Source: Deltaproteobacteria bacterium
GTDB taxonomy: Bacteria > Desulfobacterota > SM23-61
Length of the DNA: 14,439 bases
Direction: 5' to 3'
Assembly: GCA_026388915.1 (NCBI GenBank)
Contig: JAPLIW010000455.1
Location: 1-14,439, forward strand
The position numbers were made by a program, and so were the translations under genes. Shown in pieces: positions 6,833 through 13,213 of this stretch. Position 1 is the first letter of the stretch, and the number at the start of each line of letters is the position of its first letter. The notes beneath the pieces are model-generated. The model saw only the letters and a list, made by a program, of their open reading frames with translations, searched no databases and was not told the DNA's origin.

Positions 6833-7690
6833 TCAGTTCTCCGGAAAGGGGGTGAGTTCGATTCTATTCAGGGTCAAGGCCTTACGAAAGTCTTTGTCCA
6901 GCAGGGCTTCCAGTTCCTTCGCCCGGTCGAGGGTCGAGAAGCCGGAAAAAGGAGCTGAAAGCGGAGTCTCGGGGATACGGCCCGGGTGAACCATCATTTC
7001 CGTGAAACCCTCGGGGAGATCCTCCAGGGTCTCGATCAGAGAAGGCAGAGAGAGTCTTCCCTTCAGGTAAAGCCCTCGGAAGTGGTCGGTCGTTCGAATT
7101 CCAGTCCCTTCCAGCTGGGCTCGGGCCGCTTTCGCCAGGCCGCTGAAATTCCGGCTCTCCCGCAGGAGAGGGCCATCGACCGTCCCACCTGCCGGGGTCG
7201 GATCGGGCTCTTCGGGAACCCGCATCCAGGAGATCCGGTGCTGCTGGGCCAACCTCACCGCCGCCCGGACGACCGCCGGGAAAACGTGGATGTGCTGATG
7301 GCCATCGAGATGAGATATTCGGATGCCCGCATTCCGGAAAGCCTGGATCTGGGCTTCCATCTCCTGGGTCACCTCTTTTTCCAGCTCGGGGTCTCCCCGG
7401 CGCGACAGGAGCTCATGGGCGGGGGCTTTCCCCAAAAAAAATCCGTCTTTTCCGGTCAGCCGGCGCAATCCGGCAATCAGGGGAGTTCCTTCGGAAAGGT
7501 TCAGATGAATTCCCCAGGATATTTTCTCCTCCTTCAGAGACCCGATCGCCTGGAGGGCACCTTCCAGGGCAGGTCCATTCGCCAGGATGCTGACGCTGGT
7601 TACCGACCCTTCTCGGATGGCCTCGAAGATTCCCGCGTTGCGGGCCTCATCCGCCCCGAGGTCATCGGCGTTGACGATGAGCTGCTTCAC
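6833..7690 (-). CDS. ChbG/YdjC-family carbohydrate deacetylase
   Basis: This 285-residue protein belongs to the ChbG/YdjC/HpnK family, metal-dependent hydrolases that remove the N-acetyl group from amino sugars (chitooligosaccharides for ChbG; HpnK acts in hopanoid head-group synthesis). The family residues are intact: NADDLG with Asp9 and Asp10, GIHLNLSEG with His62, HLDGHQHIH with His127, His131 and His133, and MMVHPGR with His235. Length is normal for the family. The start is GTG at 7690, which overlaps the upstream stop as GTGA; GGAG lies 10 nt before it. It sits between an ATP-grasp/methyltransferase fusion and a GT4 enzyme. This context points to work on a glycosylated intermediate rather than chitin use, because no chitinase or sugar transporter is present. 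Confidence 0.88.
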   Translation of the reverse strand: MKQLIVNADDLGADEARNAGIFEAIREGSVTSVSILANGPALEGALQAIGSLKEEKISWGIHLNLSEGTPLIAGLRRLTGKDGFFLGKAPAHELLSRRGDPELEKEVTQEMEAQIQAFRNAGIRISHLDGHQHIHVFPAVVRAAVRLAQQHRISWMRVPEEPDPTPAGGTVDGPLLRESRNFSGLAKAARAQLEGTGIRTTDHFRGLYLKGRLSLPSLIETLEDLPEGFTEMMVHPGRIPETPLSAPFSGFSTLDRAKELEALLDKDFRKALTLNRIELTPFPEN

Positions 7691-9366
7691 CGTTTTTTCA
7701 CTCCCGCGGCGCGGATGAAGAGATTGCGGAATACGTATTTCCCGCCGCCGGCCTCTTTGAACTCGGACTGCCCGGAGGCACGCAGGGAGAGGAAATGGTC
7801 GAAGAGGCCCTTGGCGATGGATTCATACTCTTCCGCCGTGAACCCTCGATCCGTTTTCCGGACCACCGAGACTTCGGAAAAATGTTCTCTCAGCTTCTTC
7901 AAGAGAGAGGACGGATTGGCCAGGGATATGGCCAAGAGCCACAGCCGTCCATTTGACGGCTCCAAAAACCCGTGCACCCCCTCGATCACGGTAAAGAGAT
8001 GCCGCGTCCCATCCCCTCCTCCGTAGCGCGGCCCGAAGGGATAGGGGCCGGGCGTCTGGGGAGGCGTGGCCATGATCACCTCGAAGCGCCCGCCCTTTTC
8101 CCCCGCATCAGCCCTGTCCAGAGCGTCATACCAGGAGCCGGCGCGGACTTCGATTTGTTCCCCCACTCCGTTGCCCCGGGCGTTTTGGGCCGTCGCCTCC
8201 AGAGCTTGAGGGTCCAGGTCCGTGGCCACGACCCGCCGCGCGCCCAGTTTGGCCGCGGCAATGGAAAGGAGCCCGGTCCCGCAGCCGAGGTCCAGTACGC
8301 TCTCCCCCGCTTTTACGTCCAGGATCTTTGCCAGATCAATGCTGGAGGGCGGGGGAAAATGGACTCTCGCCGGGACTCTCAGCTCAACCGGCCCCGTGGG
8401 AAGATCAATCCGGACTTTTTGCTCCCCTTGCTCGAGCGGGTTTCCATAACGGCGGAGGGCCGCGGAGAGCATTCTTTCCACCAGGGCGGGATAATCCAGT
8501 CTCGCCCACTTGGCCGAAAGGGCCAGGGCTTCCAGGGGCTCAAGGCTGGGGGTGGTATTGGCTTCCAGGAAGAAAAAAGTTCCCCCCGGAGAAAGCCGCA
8601 GATCGAATCGCGCATAATCCCTAAGGCCAAGGGCCTGAAAGGCCCGCCGGGCAAGGCTTTCCAGTTCATCGCCCATCCGCGGAAGAAGATCGGCCCGGCA
8701 GGCATCACGCCTCTCTCCCACCACGTCTTTCAGCTTGAAGTCCTCGGTGAGCACACCGGAACCCGTCTTCTCGAAGCGCCACTCCAGGGGCGGCAGGACC
8801 TCCAATCCTTTTGGCCCTTCGAGCAGGGAAACAGCCAGCTCCCTTCCCGGGATATACCTCTCCACCAGAAGGGGCTGTTGCAGCCGGTCCAGAAGTTCGG
8901 CGGCCATGGTCCGCGCTTCTTCCGCGGACTGGGCAAGCCCCAGGCCCCGGCTCATATGTTCAAAGGCCGGTTTCAAAACCAGGGGAGGTTTGAGCCAGGA
9001 GGGAATTTCTTCCTCCTTGGATCGGAAAAAAATCCCGGGAGGCGTTGGGATCCCGGCCTCGGCCAGGCGCGCTTTAGCCGCGATTTTATCATCGGCTAAA
9101 AAGCAGGCCCGTGAATCCGAGCCCACAATCCGCGCTCCTTCCATTTCCAGGAGCAGCCGGACCAGTGGCCGGAATAGGCCCCGTCCCCGGAAGGTATCCG
9201 TGTGGTCGATGACCAGGTCGCATTCCCGGGTGAGTTCCGAAGCCCGAAATTTGACCTCTTCCGAGTCAACCAGGACGAATTCATGCCCGAGGGCTTCGAG
9301 TCCCTTGGTTACCGACTGGGCGCACTGGCAGGGAGATTCGACGGTTCGAACAATACCGATACGCAT
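7687..9366 (-). CDS. ATP-grasp ligase (Ddl-like) fused to SAM methyltransferase
   Basis: This 559-residue two-domain protein is probably bifunctional. Residues 1-310 resemble D-Ala-D-Ala ligase-type ATP-grasp enzymes: Lys132 in VLKPAFEH, the ERYIPGRE loop with Glu176, DYARFDLRL, and the metal site FLEANTTPSLEP (Glu268, Asn270). The Ddl serine clamp GSSxG is replaced by EHMSRG, so the substrate is likely not D-alanine. Residues 318-557 are a class I SAM methyltransferase: VLDLGCGTG at 357-365, ATDLDPQAL at 381-389, and ATPPQTPG at 433-440 in the place of NPPY/F. It is the first gene of a three-gene operon; its TGA overlaps the next GTG. No strong ribosome site precedes ATG 9366 (AAGG is 18 nt away), yet MRIGIV is a natural ATP-grasp start. 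A ligase that joins an amino acid to an amine, followed by methylation, is inferred. Confidence 0.85.
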   Translation of the reverse strand: MRIGIVRTVESPCQCAQSVTKGLEALGHEFVLVDSEEVKFRASELTRECDLVIDHTDTFRGRGLFRPLVRLLLEMEGARIVGSDSRACFLADDKIAAKARLAEAGIPTPPGIFFRSKEEEIPSWLKPPLVLKPAFEHMSRGLGLAQSAEEARTMAAELLDRLQQPLLVERYIPGRELAVSLLEGPKGLEVLPPLEWRFEKTGSGVLTEDFKLKDVVGERRDACRADLLPRMGDELESLARRAFQALGLRDYARFDLRLSPGGTFFFLEANTTPSLEPLEALALSAKWARLDYPALVERMLSAALRRYGNPLEQGEQKVRIDLPTGPVELRVPARVHFPPPSSIDLAKILDVKAGESVLDLGCGTGLLSIAAAKLGARRVVATDLDPQALEATAQNARGNGVGEQIEVRAGSWYDALDRADAGEKGGRFEVIMATPPQTPGPYPFGPRYGGGDGTRHLFTVIEGVHGFLEPSNGRLWLLAISLANPSSLLKKLREHFSEVSVVRKTDRGFTAEEYESIAKGLFDHFLSLRASGQSEFKEAGGGKYVFRNLFIRAAGVKKR

Positions 9367-9412
9367 AGAAGATGAACGAAAAAACCTTCATTTCAAAGAG
9401 AACTATAGAATT

Positions 9413-9441
9413 AGCGTATCGAAGGGATGGAGGGCCGTCAA
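9413..9441 (-). promoter_or_regulatory. Promoter candidate of the minus-strand operon
   Basis: On the minus strand TTGACG (9441-9436) is followed after 17 nt by TACGCT (9418-9413), leaving a leader of about 40 nt before ATG 9366. The -35 is good and the -10 weak. TATAGT occurs farther downstream but lacks a spaced -35. Confidence 0.35.
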
Positions 9442-9497
9442 GGTGAAAAATCCAACGGAAAATATCCTGCATACATTCCATCTGATCTGAGCTTTAC

Positions 9498-9535
9498 CCC
9501 CCTCACCCTACCCTCTCCCGCCAGGGGAGAGGGTA
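9498..9535. repeat. Hairpin repeat, CCCTCTCCC type
   Basis: CCCCTCACCC is followed by an 11-bp stem: 9509-9519 pairs with 9525-9535 around a 5-nt loop. The pattern is a common dispersed intergenic repeat. It opens a hairpin-rich stretch in the 440-nt gap between the minus-strand operon and tRNA-Pro; that gap contains no credible gene. Confidence 0.6.
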
Positions 9536-9553
9536 ACCATACTGAAGTAAACT

Positions 9554-9588
9554 CGCGTGCAAGGTGGCCGAAGGCCACCTTGCACGCG
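9554..9588. repeat. Perfect 16-bp hairpin
   Basis: CGCGTGCAAGGTGGCC at 9554-9569 pairs perfectly with 9573-9588 across the 3-nt loop GAA. No T-run follows on either strand, so it is not a classic terminator. It would be very stable as RNA or as cruciform DNA. Confidence 0.75.
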
Positions 9589-9597
9589 CGCATTCTC

Positions 9598-9687
9598 GGG
9601 CGGGGCTTTGACCCCGCCCTCGACCAAAGGGATGCGGCGCCCCTTTGGAAACCCAGCCATTGGTTCCCCGCCCACAGGGCGGGGTTT
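9598..9687 (+). repeat. Three GC-rich hairpins; last one terminator-like
   Basis: Three stems follow in a row. GGGCGGGG at 9598-9605 pairs with 9612-9619. CCAAAGGG at 9624-9631 pairs with 9641-9648. CCCCGCCC at 9666-9673 pairs with 9677-9684 and is followed by TTTAT. The first and third stems share the same 8-mers, so alternative pairings over 90 nt are possible. The third has a short T tail and could end plus-strand read-through, but no plus-strand gene precedes it. Confidence 0.5.
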
Positions 9688-9727
9688 ATAAAATTTAATA
9701 AATGGCAGTTCGTATCTGGAAGTTTTT

Positions 9728-9762
9728 ATTCCGCATTCCGCATTTCGAATTCCGCATTGGGA
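9728..9762 (+). repeat. Heptamer array C (ATTCCGC-type)
   Basis: Units are ATTCCGC, ATTCCGC, ATTTCGA, ATTCCGC and ATTGGGA with an exact period of seven. The array ends 6 nt before the -35 box of the tRNA-Pro promoter. A near-identical array stands before the promoter of the enoyl-CoA hydratase gene. Confidence 0.7.
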
Positions 9763-9768
9763 AGGGTG

Positions 9769-9797
9769 TTGACACTCCCTTCGGTTAGTGCTATTTT
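9769..9797 (+). promoter_or_regulatory. Promoter of tRNA-Pro
   Basis: TTGACA at 9769-9774, a 17-nt spacer and TATTTT at 9792-9797 form a strong sigma-70-type promoter. Transcription would begin near 9804, about 3 nt before the mature tRNA 5' end. Confidence 0.75.
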
Positions 9798-9806
9798 TGA
9801 ATCATC

Positions 9807-9883
9807 CGGGGCGTAGCGCAGTCTGGTAGCGTACCTGAATGGGGTTCAGGTGGTCGCTGGTTCAAATCCAGTCGCCCCGACCA
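9807..9883 (+). tRNA. tRNA-Pro (anticodon GGG)
   Basis: The 77-nt cloverleaf is complete. The acceptor stem CGGGGCG (9807-9813) pairs with CGCCCCG (9873-9879). The anticodon stem CCTGA pairs with TCAGG around the loop ATGGGGT, giving GGG at 9841-9843. The T arm GCTGG, TTCAAAT, CCAGT has one G-T pair. The discriminator is A, and CCA is encoded at 9881-9883. The C1-G72 pair is typical of bacterial tRNA-Pro. It reads CCC and CCU. It is a single-gene transcript with its own promoter; nothing suggests use as an integration site. Confidence 0.97.
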
Positions 9884-9916
9884 ATTTTTCCAAGATCCGC
9901 GGAAAGCGGAAGGGCA

Positions 9917-9942
9917 GGGGGGCAGGAAATTTCCTGCCCCCC
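9917..9942. repeat. Perfect 26-bp palindrome downstream of tRNA-Pro
   Basis: GGGGGGCAGGAAA at 9917-9929 is followed directly by its exact complement at 9930-9942, with no spacer. It may act as a stop or processing barrier for the tRNA transcript, although no T-run follows. CAGGAAATTTCCT at its centre (9923-9935) also occurs at 5656-5668 between the convergent genes. Confidence 0.65.
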
Positions 9943-9975
9943 TGAATGCTTTCTGGGGAAAGGAACGGTCGGTCC

Positions 9976-10530
9976 ATGAAGCGGCCTATTTTTGAATTTC
10001 GGTTCGCCTCGCAGATGGGACATTTCCCCTTCCTCCTGCTCCTCTTTCTCTTCCTTTTCATCTTTTCCGCCTGCAGTGAAACCCGGGTGAAAAAGGATCT
10101 GACCCTAGCCCGGGATTTTCGGCCCCAGGAGGTCCTGACTCTGGCGGTCGTCAACCTAGACCCCCAGATTCAATTTTCCCATTTCGTGGAAGCGGAACTG
10201 ATGAAGAAGGGGTACAAAGTAAAAGAGAGTTCCACGGTCGCCCGGCTATTGAAGAATGAAGGACTGGTCAAAGAGGGCTCATTGGACCCCTCCGCTCTGA
10301 CCCAGATCGGGAGCCGACTTCAGGTCCAGGGGATTGTGCTCTGCAGCATCCTGGAATTCAGCCGTTTTCGCGATTCCTACCGGTTGAGCATGCGCTGTGT
10401 ATCTCCGGAGACCGGAAACACTCTTTGGTTCGCAGAAGGGGCCAAGGAAGGGCGCAAGGGGCAGAAGAGCAGCGAGCTTCTCAAAGAGATCGTCGTATCC
10501 TCCTTGAAGGGCATTCCCTCCGTGCCATAA
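9976..10530 (+). CDS. Small lipoprotein, CsgG/LpoB-like fold suspected
   Basis: This 184-residue lipoprotein has a long hydrophobic signal (residues 15-30) ending in FSAC, with Cys33 lipidated. Residues 40-184 alternate strands and helices: LTLAVVNLDP, HFVEAELMKKGYKVKES, then a VQGIVLCSILEF strand and YRLSMRCVSPETGNTLWF. This pattern resembles the periplasmic domains of CsgG-, LpoB- and DUF799-type lipoproteins. The assignment is by pattern only. The start at 9976 is favoured because AAAGGAA lies about 10 nt upstream; an in-frame ATG at 9946 has no ribosome site, and 10015 is a further option. It stands behind tRNA-Pro and its palindrome. A 32-nt gap separates it from the next small gene. Its role is probably outer-membrane or envelope maintenance, not determined. 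Confidence 0.75.
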   Translation: MKRPIFEFRFASQMGHFPFLLLLFLFLFIFSACSETRVKKDLTLARDFRPQEVLTLAVVNLDPQIQFSHFVEAELMKKGYKVKESSTVARLLKNEGLVKEGSLDPSALTQIGSRLQVQGIVLCSILEFSRFRDSYRLSMRCVSPETGNTLWFAEGAKEGRKGQKSSELLKEIVVSSLKGIPSVP

Positions 10531-10562
10531 AGAACCCACTTATTCGCCGGGGCGCAGCTTCC

Positions 10563-10751
10563 ATGTTTGAAGCCGAATTCGTCTGCACCTGCGGATTTAC
10601 TTTCAAGGAGCGCTTCCTGGAGACGGAAGTTTCCCGGGTCGCAGACCTGGAAAACTTCTATGTCCGCTGCCCCCGATGCGGCGAAGAAGCCTCCCCCCGT
10701 TCCCTTCAACTGGCCCCCCAAAACCAGCCCCGCAGGCGGGACTGGTCCTGA
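10563..10751 (+). CDS. Small four-cysteine (zinc-ribbon-like) protein
   Basis: This 62-residue protein has Cys8-x-Cys10 in VCTCGF and Cys36-x2-Cys39 in CPRCGEE. Four cysteines in two knuckles suggest a structural zinc site. The C-terminus is basic (QPRRRDW). I do not recognise a named family. The ATG at 10563 is chosen because it places the first knuckle near the N-terminus; the ribosome site is weak (GGGGCGCAG). The frame stays open upstream inside the lipoprotein gene, giving low-complexity sequence that I discount. It lies 32 nt behind the lipoprotein stop on the same strand, so read-through cotranscription is likely. Function unknown. Confidence 0.55.
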   Translation: MFEAEFVCTCGFTFKERFLETEVSRVADLENFYVRCPRCGEEASPRSLQLAPQNQPRRRDWS

Positions 10752-10778
10752 AAAGAGGATCCATCCACTGTTTATCCG

Positions 10779-10842
10779 CAGATTACGCAGATTGCGCAGA
10801 TTACTCCATTCCGCATTCGCCATTCCGAATTCCGCATTCGAA
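10779..10842 (+). repeat. Nonamer array plus heptamer array D
   Basis: CAGATTACG, CAGATTGCG and CAGATTACT at 10779-10805 repeat with a period of nine. ATTCCGC, ATTCGCC, ATTCCGA, ATTCCGC and ATTCGAA at 10808-10842 repeat with a period of seven. The block ends 9 nt before the -35 box of the next promoter. The 240-nt gap holds no other feature than this block, the promoter and a leader. Confidence 0.7.
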
Positions 10843-10851
10843 CGAATCCCC

Positions 10852-10880
10852 TTGACATAACTTTTCCAGATTTGTAATGA
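10852..10880 (+). promoter_or_regulatory. Promoter of the beta-oxidation genes
   Basis: TTGACA at 10852-10857 is perfect. The -10 is either TGTAAT at 10873-10878 (15-nt spacer, 5 of 6 matches) or TAATGA at 10875-10880 (17-nt spacer). The leader to the first start codon would be about 105 nt. Confidence 0.6.
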
Positions 10881-10991
10881 TCAATCTATTCAGTGCCTTT
10901 GCAAGAGAGCGGGCCGGGAAGGGTCGCTCTTGTGGAAAGGGTCGGGTTGATCGAAAACTTCTAAAAAGAATAACCGTGGAAGGAGGCTTAT

Positions 10992-11774
10992 ATGGACAAA
11001 CAGTTTGTGAAATACGTCATTGAAGAGGGAATTGCCCTCGTGACCATCGACAATCCCGCCTCGCTCAACGCCCTGAACGCTCCCACCCTCACCCAGCTGG
11101 ATCAGGTCTTTAACCAACTGGCCGGCAACCCGGAGGTGAAAGGGGTGATCATTACCGGGGGAGGGGAAAAATCCTTCGTGGCCGGAGCCGATATCAACGA
11201 ATTCCTCCAGGTGAAGGGGGACACGGCAGCCGGCTTCATGGCCCGGGGACAGAGGATTTTCGACAAGATTGAGGCCTTTGACCGTCCGGTGATTGCGGCC
11301 ATCAACGGCTTCGCCCTGGGAGGCGGGAACGAGCTGGCCATGTGCTGCGATATCCGGATTGCCGCGGAGAACGCCCTTTTCGGGCAACCGGAAGTGAACT
11401 TGGGGATCATTCCCGGGTACGGCGGGACCCAGCGCCTTCCCCGCCTGATCGGCCCGGGTAAGGCCAAAGAAATCATCTTCGCCGATGAGCGGATCAGCGC
11501 CCAGGAGGCCCTGCGGATCGGCTTGGTCCAGAGGGTGGTCCCCAAAGGGCAGGCCGTGGAAGAGGCGAAAAGGCTGATGAAGAAGATCATGGCCAAAGGG
11601 CCGGTAGGCATCAGGATGGCCAAGAAGGCGATCAACGAAGGGTTGGGAATGTCCCTCCGGGCAGGGTTGGACCTGGAAGGCCAGTGCCAGGGGGTTTGCT
11701 TCGGCAGCGAAGATAAAAATGAAGGCGCCAAGGCTTTCCTGGAGAAGAGACCGGCCAACTTCAAAGGAAAATAG
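10992..11774 (+). CDS. Enoyl-CoA hydratase (crotonase-type)
   Basis: This 260-residue crotonase-fold enzyme adds water across a trans-2-enoyl-CoA, for example crotonyl-CoA to 3-hydroxybutyryl-CoA. Both catalytic glutamates are present: Glu114 in GGGNELA and Glu134 in GQPEVNLG, spaced 20 as in rat crotonase. The oxyanion hole is formed by Ala66 in AGADI and Gly111. The length equals the short-chain enzyme class, and no dehydrogenase domain is fused. AAGGAGG lies 5 nt before the ATG. It is the first of three same-strand genes with thiolase and 3-hydroxyacyl-CoA dehydrogenase. Together they serve short-chain fatty acid oxidation or, in reverse, butyryl-CoA formation. Chain-length preference cannot be read from sequence; the gene layout suggests C4. 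Confidence 0.92.
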   Translation: MDKQFVKYVIEEGIALVTIDNPASLNALNAPTLTQLDQVFNQLAGNPEVKGVIITGGGEKSFVAGADINEFLQVKGDTAAGFMARGQRIFDKIEAFDRPVIAAINGFALGGGNELAMCCDIRIAAENALFGQPEVNLGIIPGYGGTQRLPRLIGPGKAKEIIFADERISAQEALRIGLVQRVVPKGQAVEEAKRLMKKIMAKGPVGIRMAKKAINEGLGMSLRAGLDLEGQCQGVCFGSEDKNEGAKAFLEKRPANFKGK

Positions 11775-11775
11775 A

Positions 11776-11959
11776 CAAATTCCAAAATCCAAATCCCAAA
11801 TTCCAAATAAACTCCAAAATTCCAAAAAGGCTCGTGGAAATAAGATGTAACCCCTTTCCGTGATGCGAGGGTTAGGATCTGAAATTTGGGTAGTTGTTTG
11901 ATCATTGAGATTTGGAATTTGGTGCTTGTTTGTTATTTGGTGCTTGGGATTTGGTGCTT
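11776..11959. repeat. Heptamer/inverted repeat element between hydratase and thiolase genes
   Basis: Directly after the hydratase stop come CAAATTC, CAAAATC, CAAATCC, CAAATTC (11776-11803, period seven) and further CAAA-rich units to about 11827. The right part carries the complementary vocabulary: ATTTGGTGCTT three times, at 11917, 11935 and 11949, plus GAGATTTGGAATTT. The two parts can pair imperfectly over about 180 nt. No gene lies in this 245-nt gap. Similar CAAATTCCAAAT-type elements are frequent in environmental bacterial genomes. Confidence 0.65.
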
Positions 11960-12019
11960 TGTGAAAATATGCAGACCGCATAGCAAGAACAAAATGACGG
12001 ATACTTAAAGGAGCAAGTG

Positions 12020-13207
12020 ATGCACATTCAAGAAGTCTATATCATGAGCGGGGCCCGGACGGCCATTGGGGATTTCGGGGGGGCTCTGAAGGATTTCTTG
12101 GGACACCAACTGGTGGTCCATCCCATGGAAGAAGCCATCAAGCGGGCGAAGATTGAGAAGGAGATGGTGGAAGAGGTGATCCTCGGCCACTGCATTCAGC
12201 GCACCGACGAGCCCAACACGGCCCGCACGGCGGTTATTAAGATGGGCCTGCCCATGAGCGTGCCCGCCTTTACCGTCCAGCGTCAGTGCAGCTCGGCCAT
12301 GCAGGCCATGGTTTCGGGCGCCCAGATGATCAAGCTGGGAGAGGCCGACGTGGTCATCGCCGGCGGGGTGGAGACCATGTCCTCCGCGCCTTACATGCTC
12401 AAGACCGCCCGCTGGGGACAGCGGCTGCAGCACGGGCAGATGTCCGACACGGTATGGGATGTATTGACCGACCCGCTGAGCGGTATGCTCATGGGAGCGG
12501 CCACAGAGCTGCTGGCCGAGAAGTACAAGATCACCCGGGAGGAGATGGACGAAGTCGCCTATCGGAGCCATAAAAACGCGGGTAAGGCCATGACGGAGGG
12601 AAAATTCAAAGATGAAATCGTTCCCGTCCCCATTCCTCAGAGAAAAGGTCCGCCCAAGATCTTCGACACGGACGAACATCCCCGGAAGGACATTTCCATG
12701 GAAGACCTGACCAAGCTGCCCACGGTCTTCAAGAAAGGGGGAACGGTGACGGCGGGCAACTCCTCGGGGATCAACGACGGGGCTTCGGCCGTAGTCCTCA
12801 TGTCCGGGGAAAAAGCGCAGAAACTCGGCCTGAAGCCCATGGGCCGGATTGTGTCTTACGCCTGGGCGGCCCTGGAGCCGGAGTATTTTGGGTATGGGCC
12901 GGTTCCCGCCACCCAGAAAGCCCTGCAGAGGGCCAAGCTGACCTTGCAGGACATGGAACTGATCGAGGTGAACGAGGCTTTCGCCGGCCAGTACCTGGCC
13001 TGCGAAAAGGGGCTGGGGTTAAAAAGGAATATTGTGAATGTTAACGGGAGCGGAATCGCTTTGGGGCATCCAGTTGGATCCACCGGAGCCCGAATCGTCA
13101 TTACCCTGCTATACGAGATGGCCCGCAGGGGTCTGAAGATGGGGCTGGCCACGCTGTGCGTGGGCGGCGGCATGGGCATGAGTATGATCGTGGAAAGAAT
13201 CCCCTGA
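12020..13207 (+). CDS. Acetyl-CoA acetyltransferase / thiolase
   Basis: This 395-residue thiolase catalyses reversible condensation of two acetyl-CoA to acetoacetyl-CoA or the thiolytic cleavage of 3-ketoacyl-CoA. Active-site residues are Cys90 in VQRQCSSAM, the NEAFA motif at 318-322, His350 in GSGIALGHPVGSTGAR and Cys380 in LCVGGGMG. It has the full length of the biosynthetic/degradative thiolase class. The ATG at 12020 lies 6 nt behind AAAGGAG; the GTG just before it is too close to that site. It is the second of three beta-oxidation genes, separated from the hydratase by a repeat element and from the dehydrogenase by 113 nt that also hold repeats. Whether one transcript spans all three is not certain. 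The direction of flux is not visible. Confidence 0.93.
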   Translation: MHIQEVYIMSGARTAIGDFGGALKDFLGHQLVVHPMEEAIKRAKIEKEMVEEVILGHCIQRTDEPNTARTAVIKMGLPMSVPAFTVQRQCSSAMQAMVSGAQMIKLGEADVVIAGGVETMSSAPYMLKTARWGQRLQHGQMSDTVWDVLTDPLSGMLMGAATELLAEKYKITREEMDEVAYRSHKNAGKAMTEGKFKDEIVPVPIPQRKGPPKIFDTDEHPRKDISMEDLTKLPTVFKKGGTVTAGNSSGINDGASAVVLMSGEKAQKLGLKPMGRIVSYAWAALEPEYFGYGPVPATQKALQRAKLTLQDMELIEVNEAFAGQYLACEKGLGLKRNIVNVNGSGIALGHPVGSTGARIVITLLYEMARRGLKMGLATLCVGGGMGMSMIVERIP

Positions 13208-13213
13208 AAAAAT

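Noticed and set aside
6986..8026. Plus-strand frame of 346 codons opposite the deacetylase and fusion genes
   Set aside because: It mirrors the codon bias of two well-supported minus-strand genes and shows no domain of its own.
7972..9099. Plus-strand frame of 375 codons opposite the ATP-grasp/methyltransferase gene
   Set aside because: Low-complexity, Pro/Arg/Gly-rich shadow of the real gene.
9427..9816. Plus-strand frame of 129 codons before tRNA-Pro
   Set aside because: It translates hairpin repeats (LTLPSPARGEGN is a typical product of such repeats) and runs into the tRNA.
9807..9883. tRNA-Pro as an attachment site for an integrated element
   Set aside because: No integrase and no direct repeat of the tRNA 3' end are found in the window.
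10890..11981. Minus-strand frame of 363 codons opposite the enoyl-CoA hydratase
   Set aside because: It begins inside the CAAATTC repeat element and runs antisense to a complete crotonase gene.
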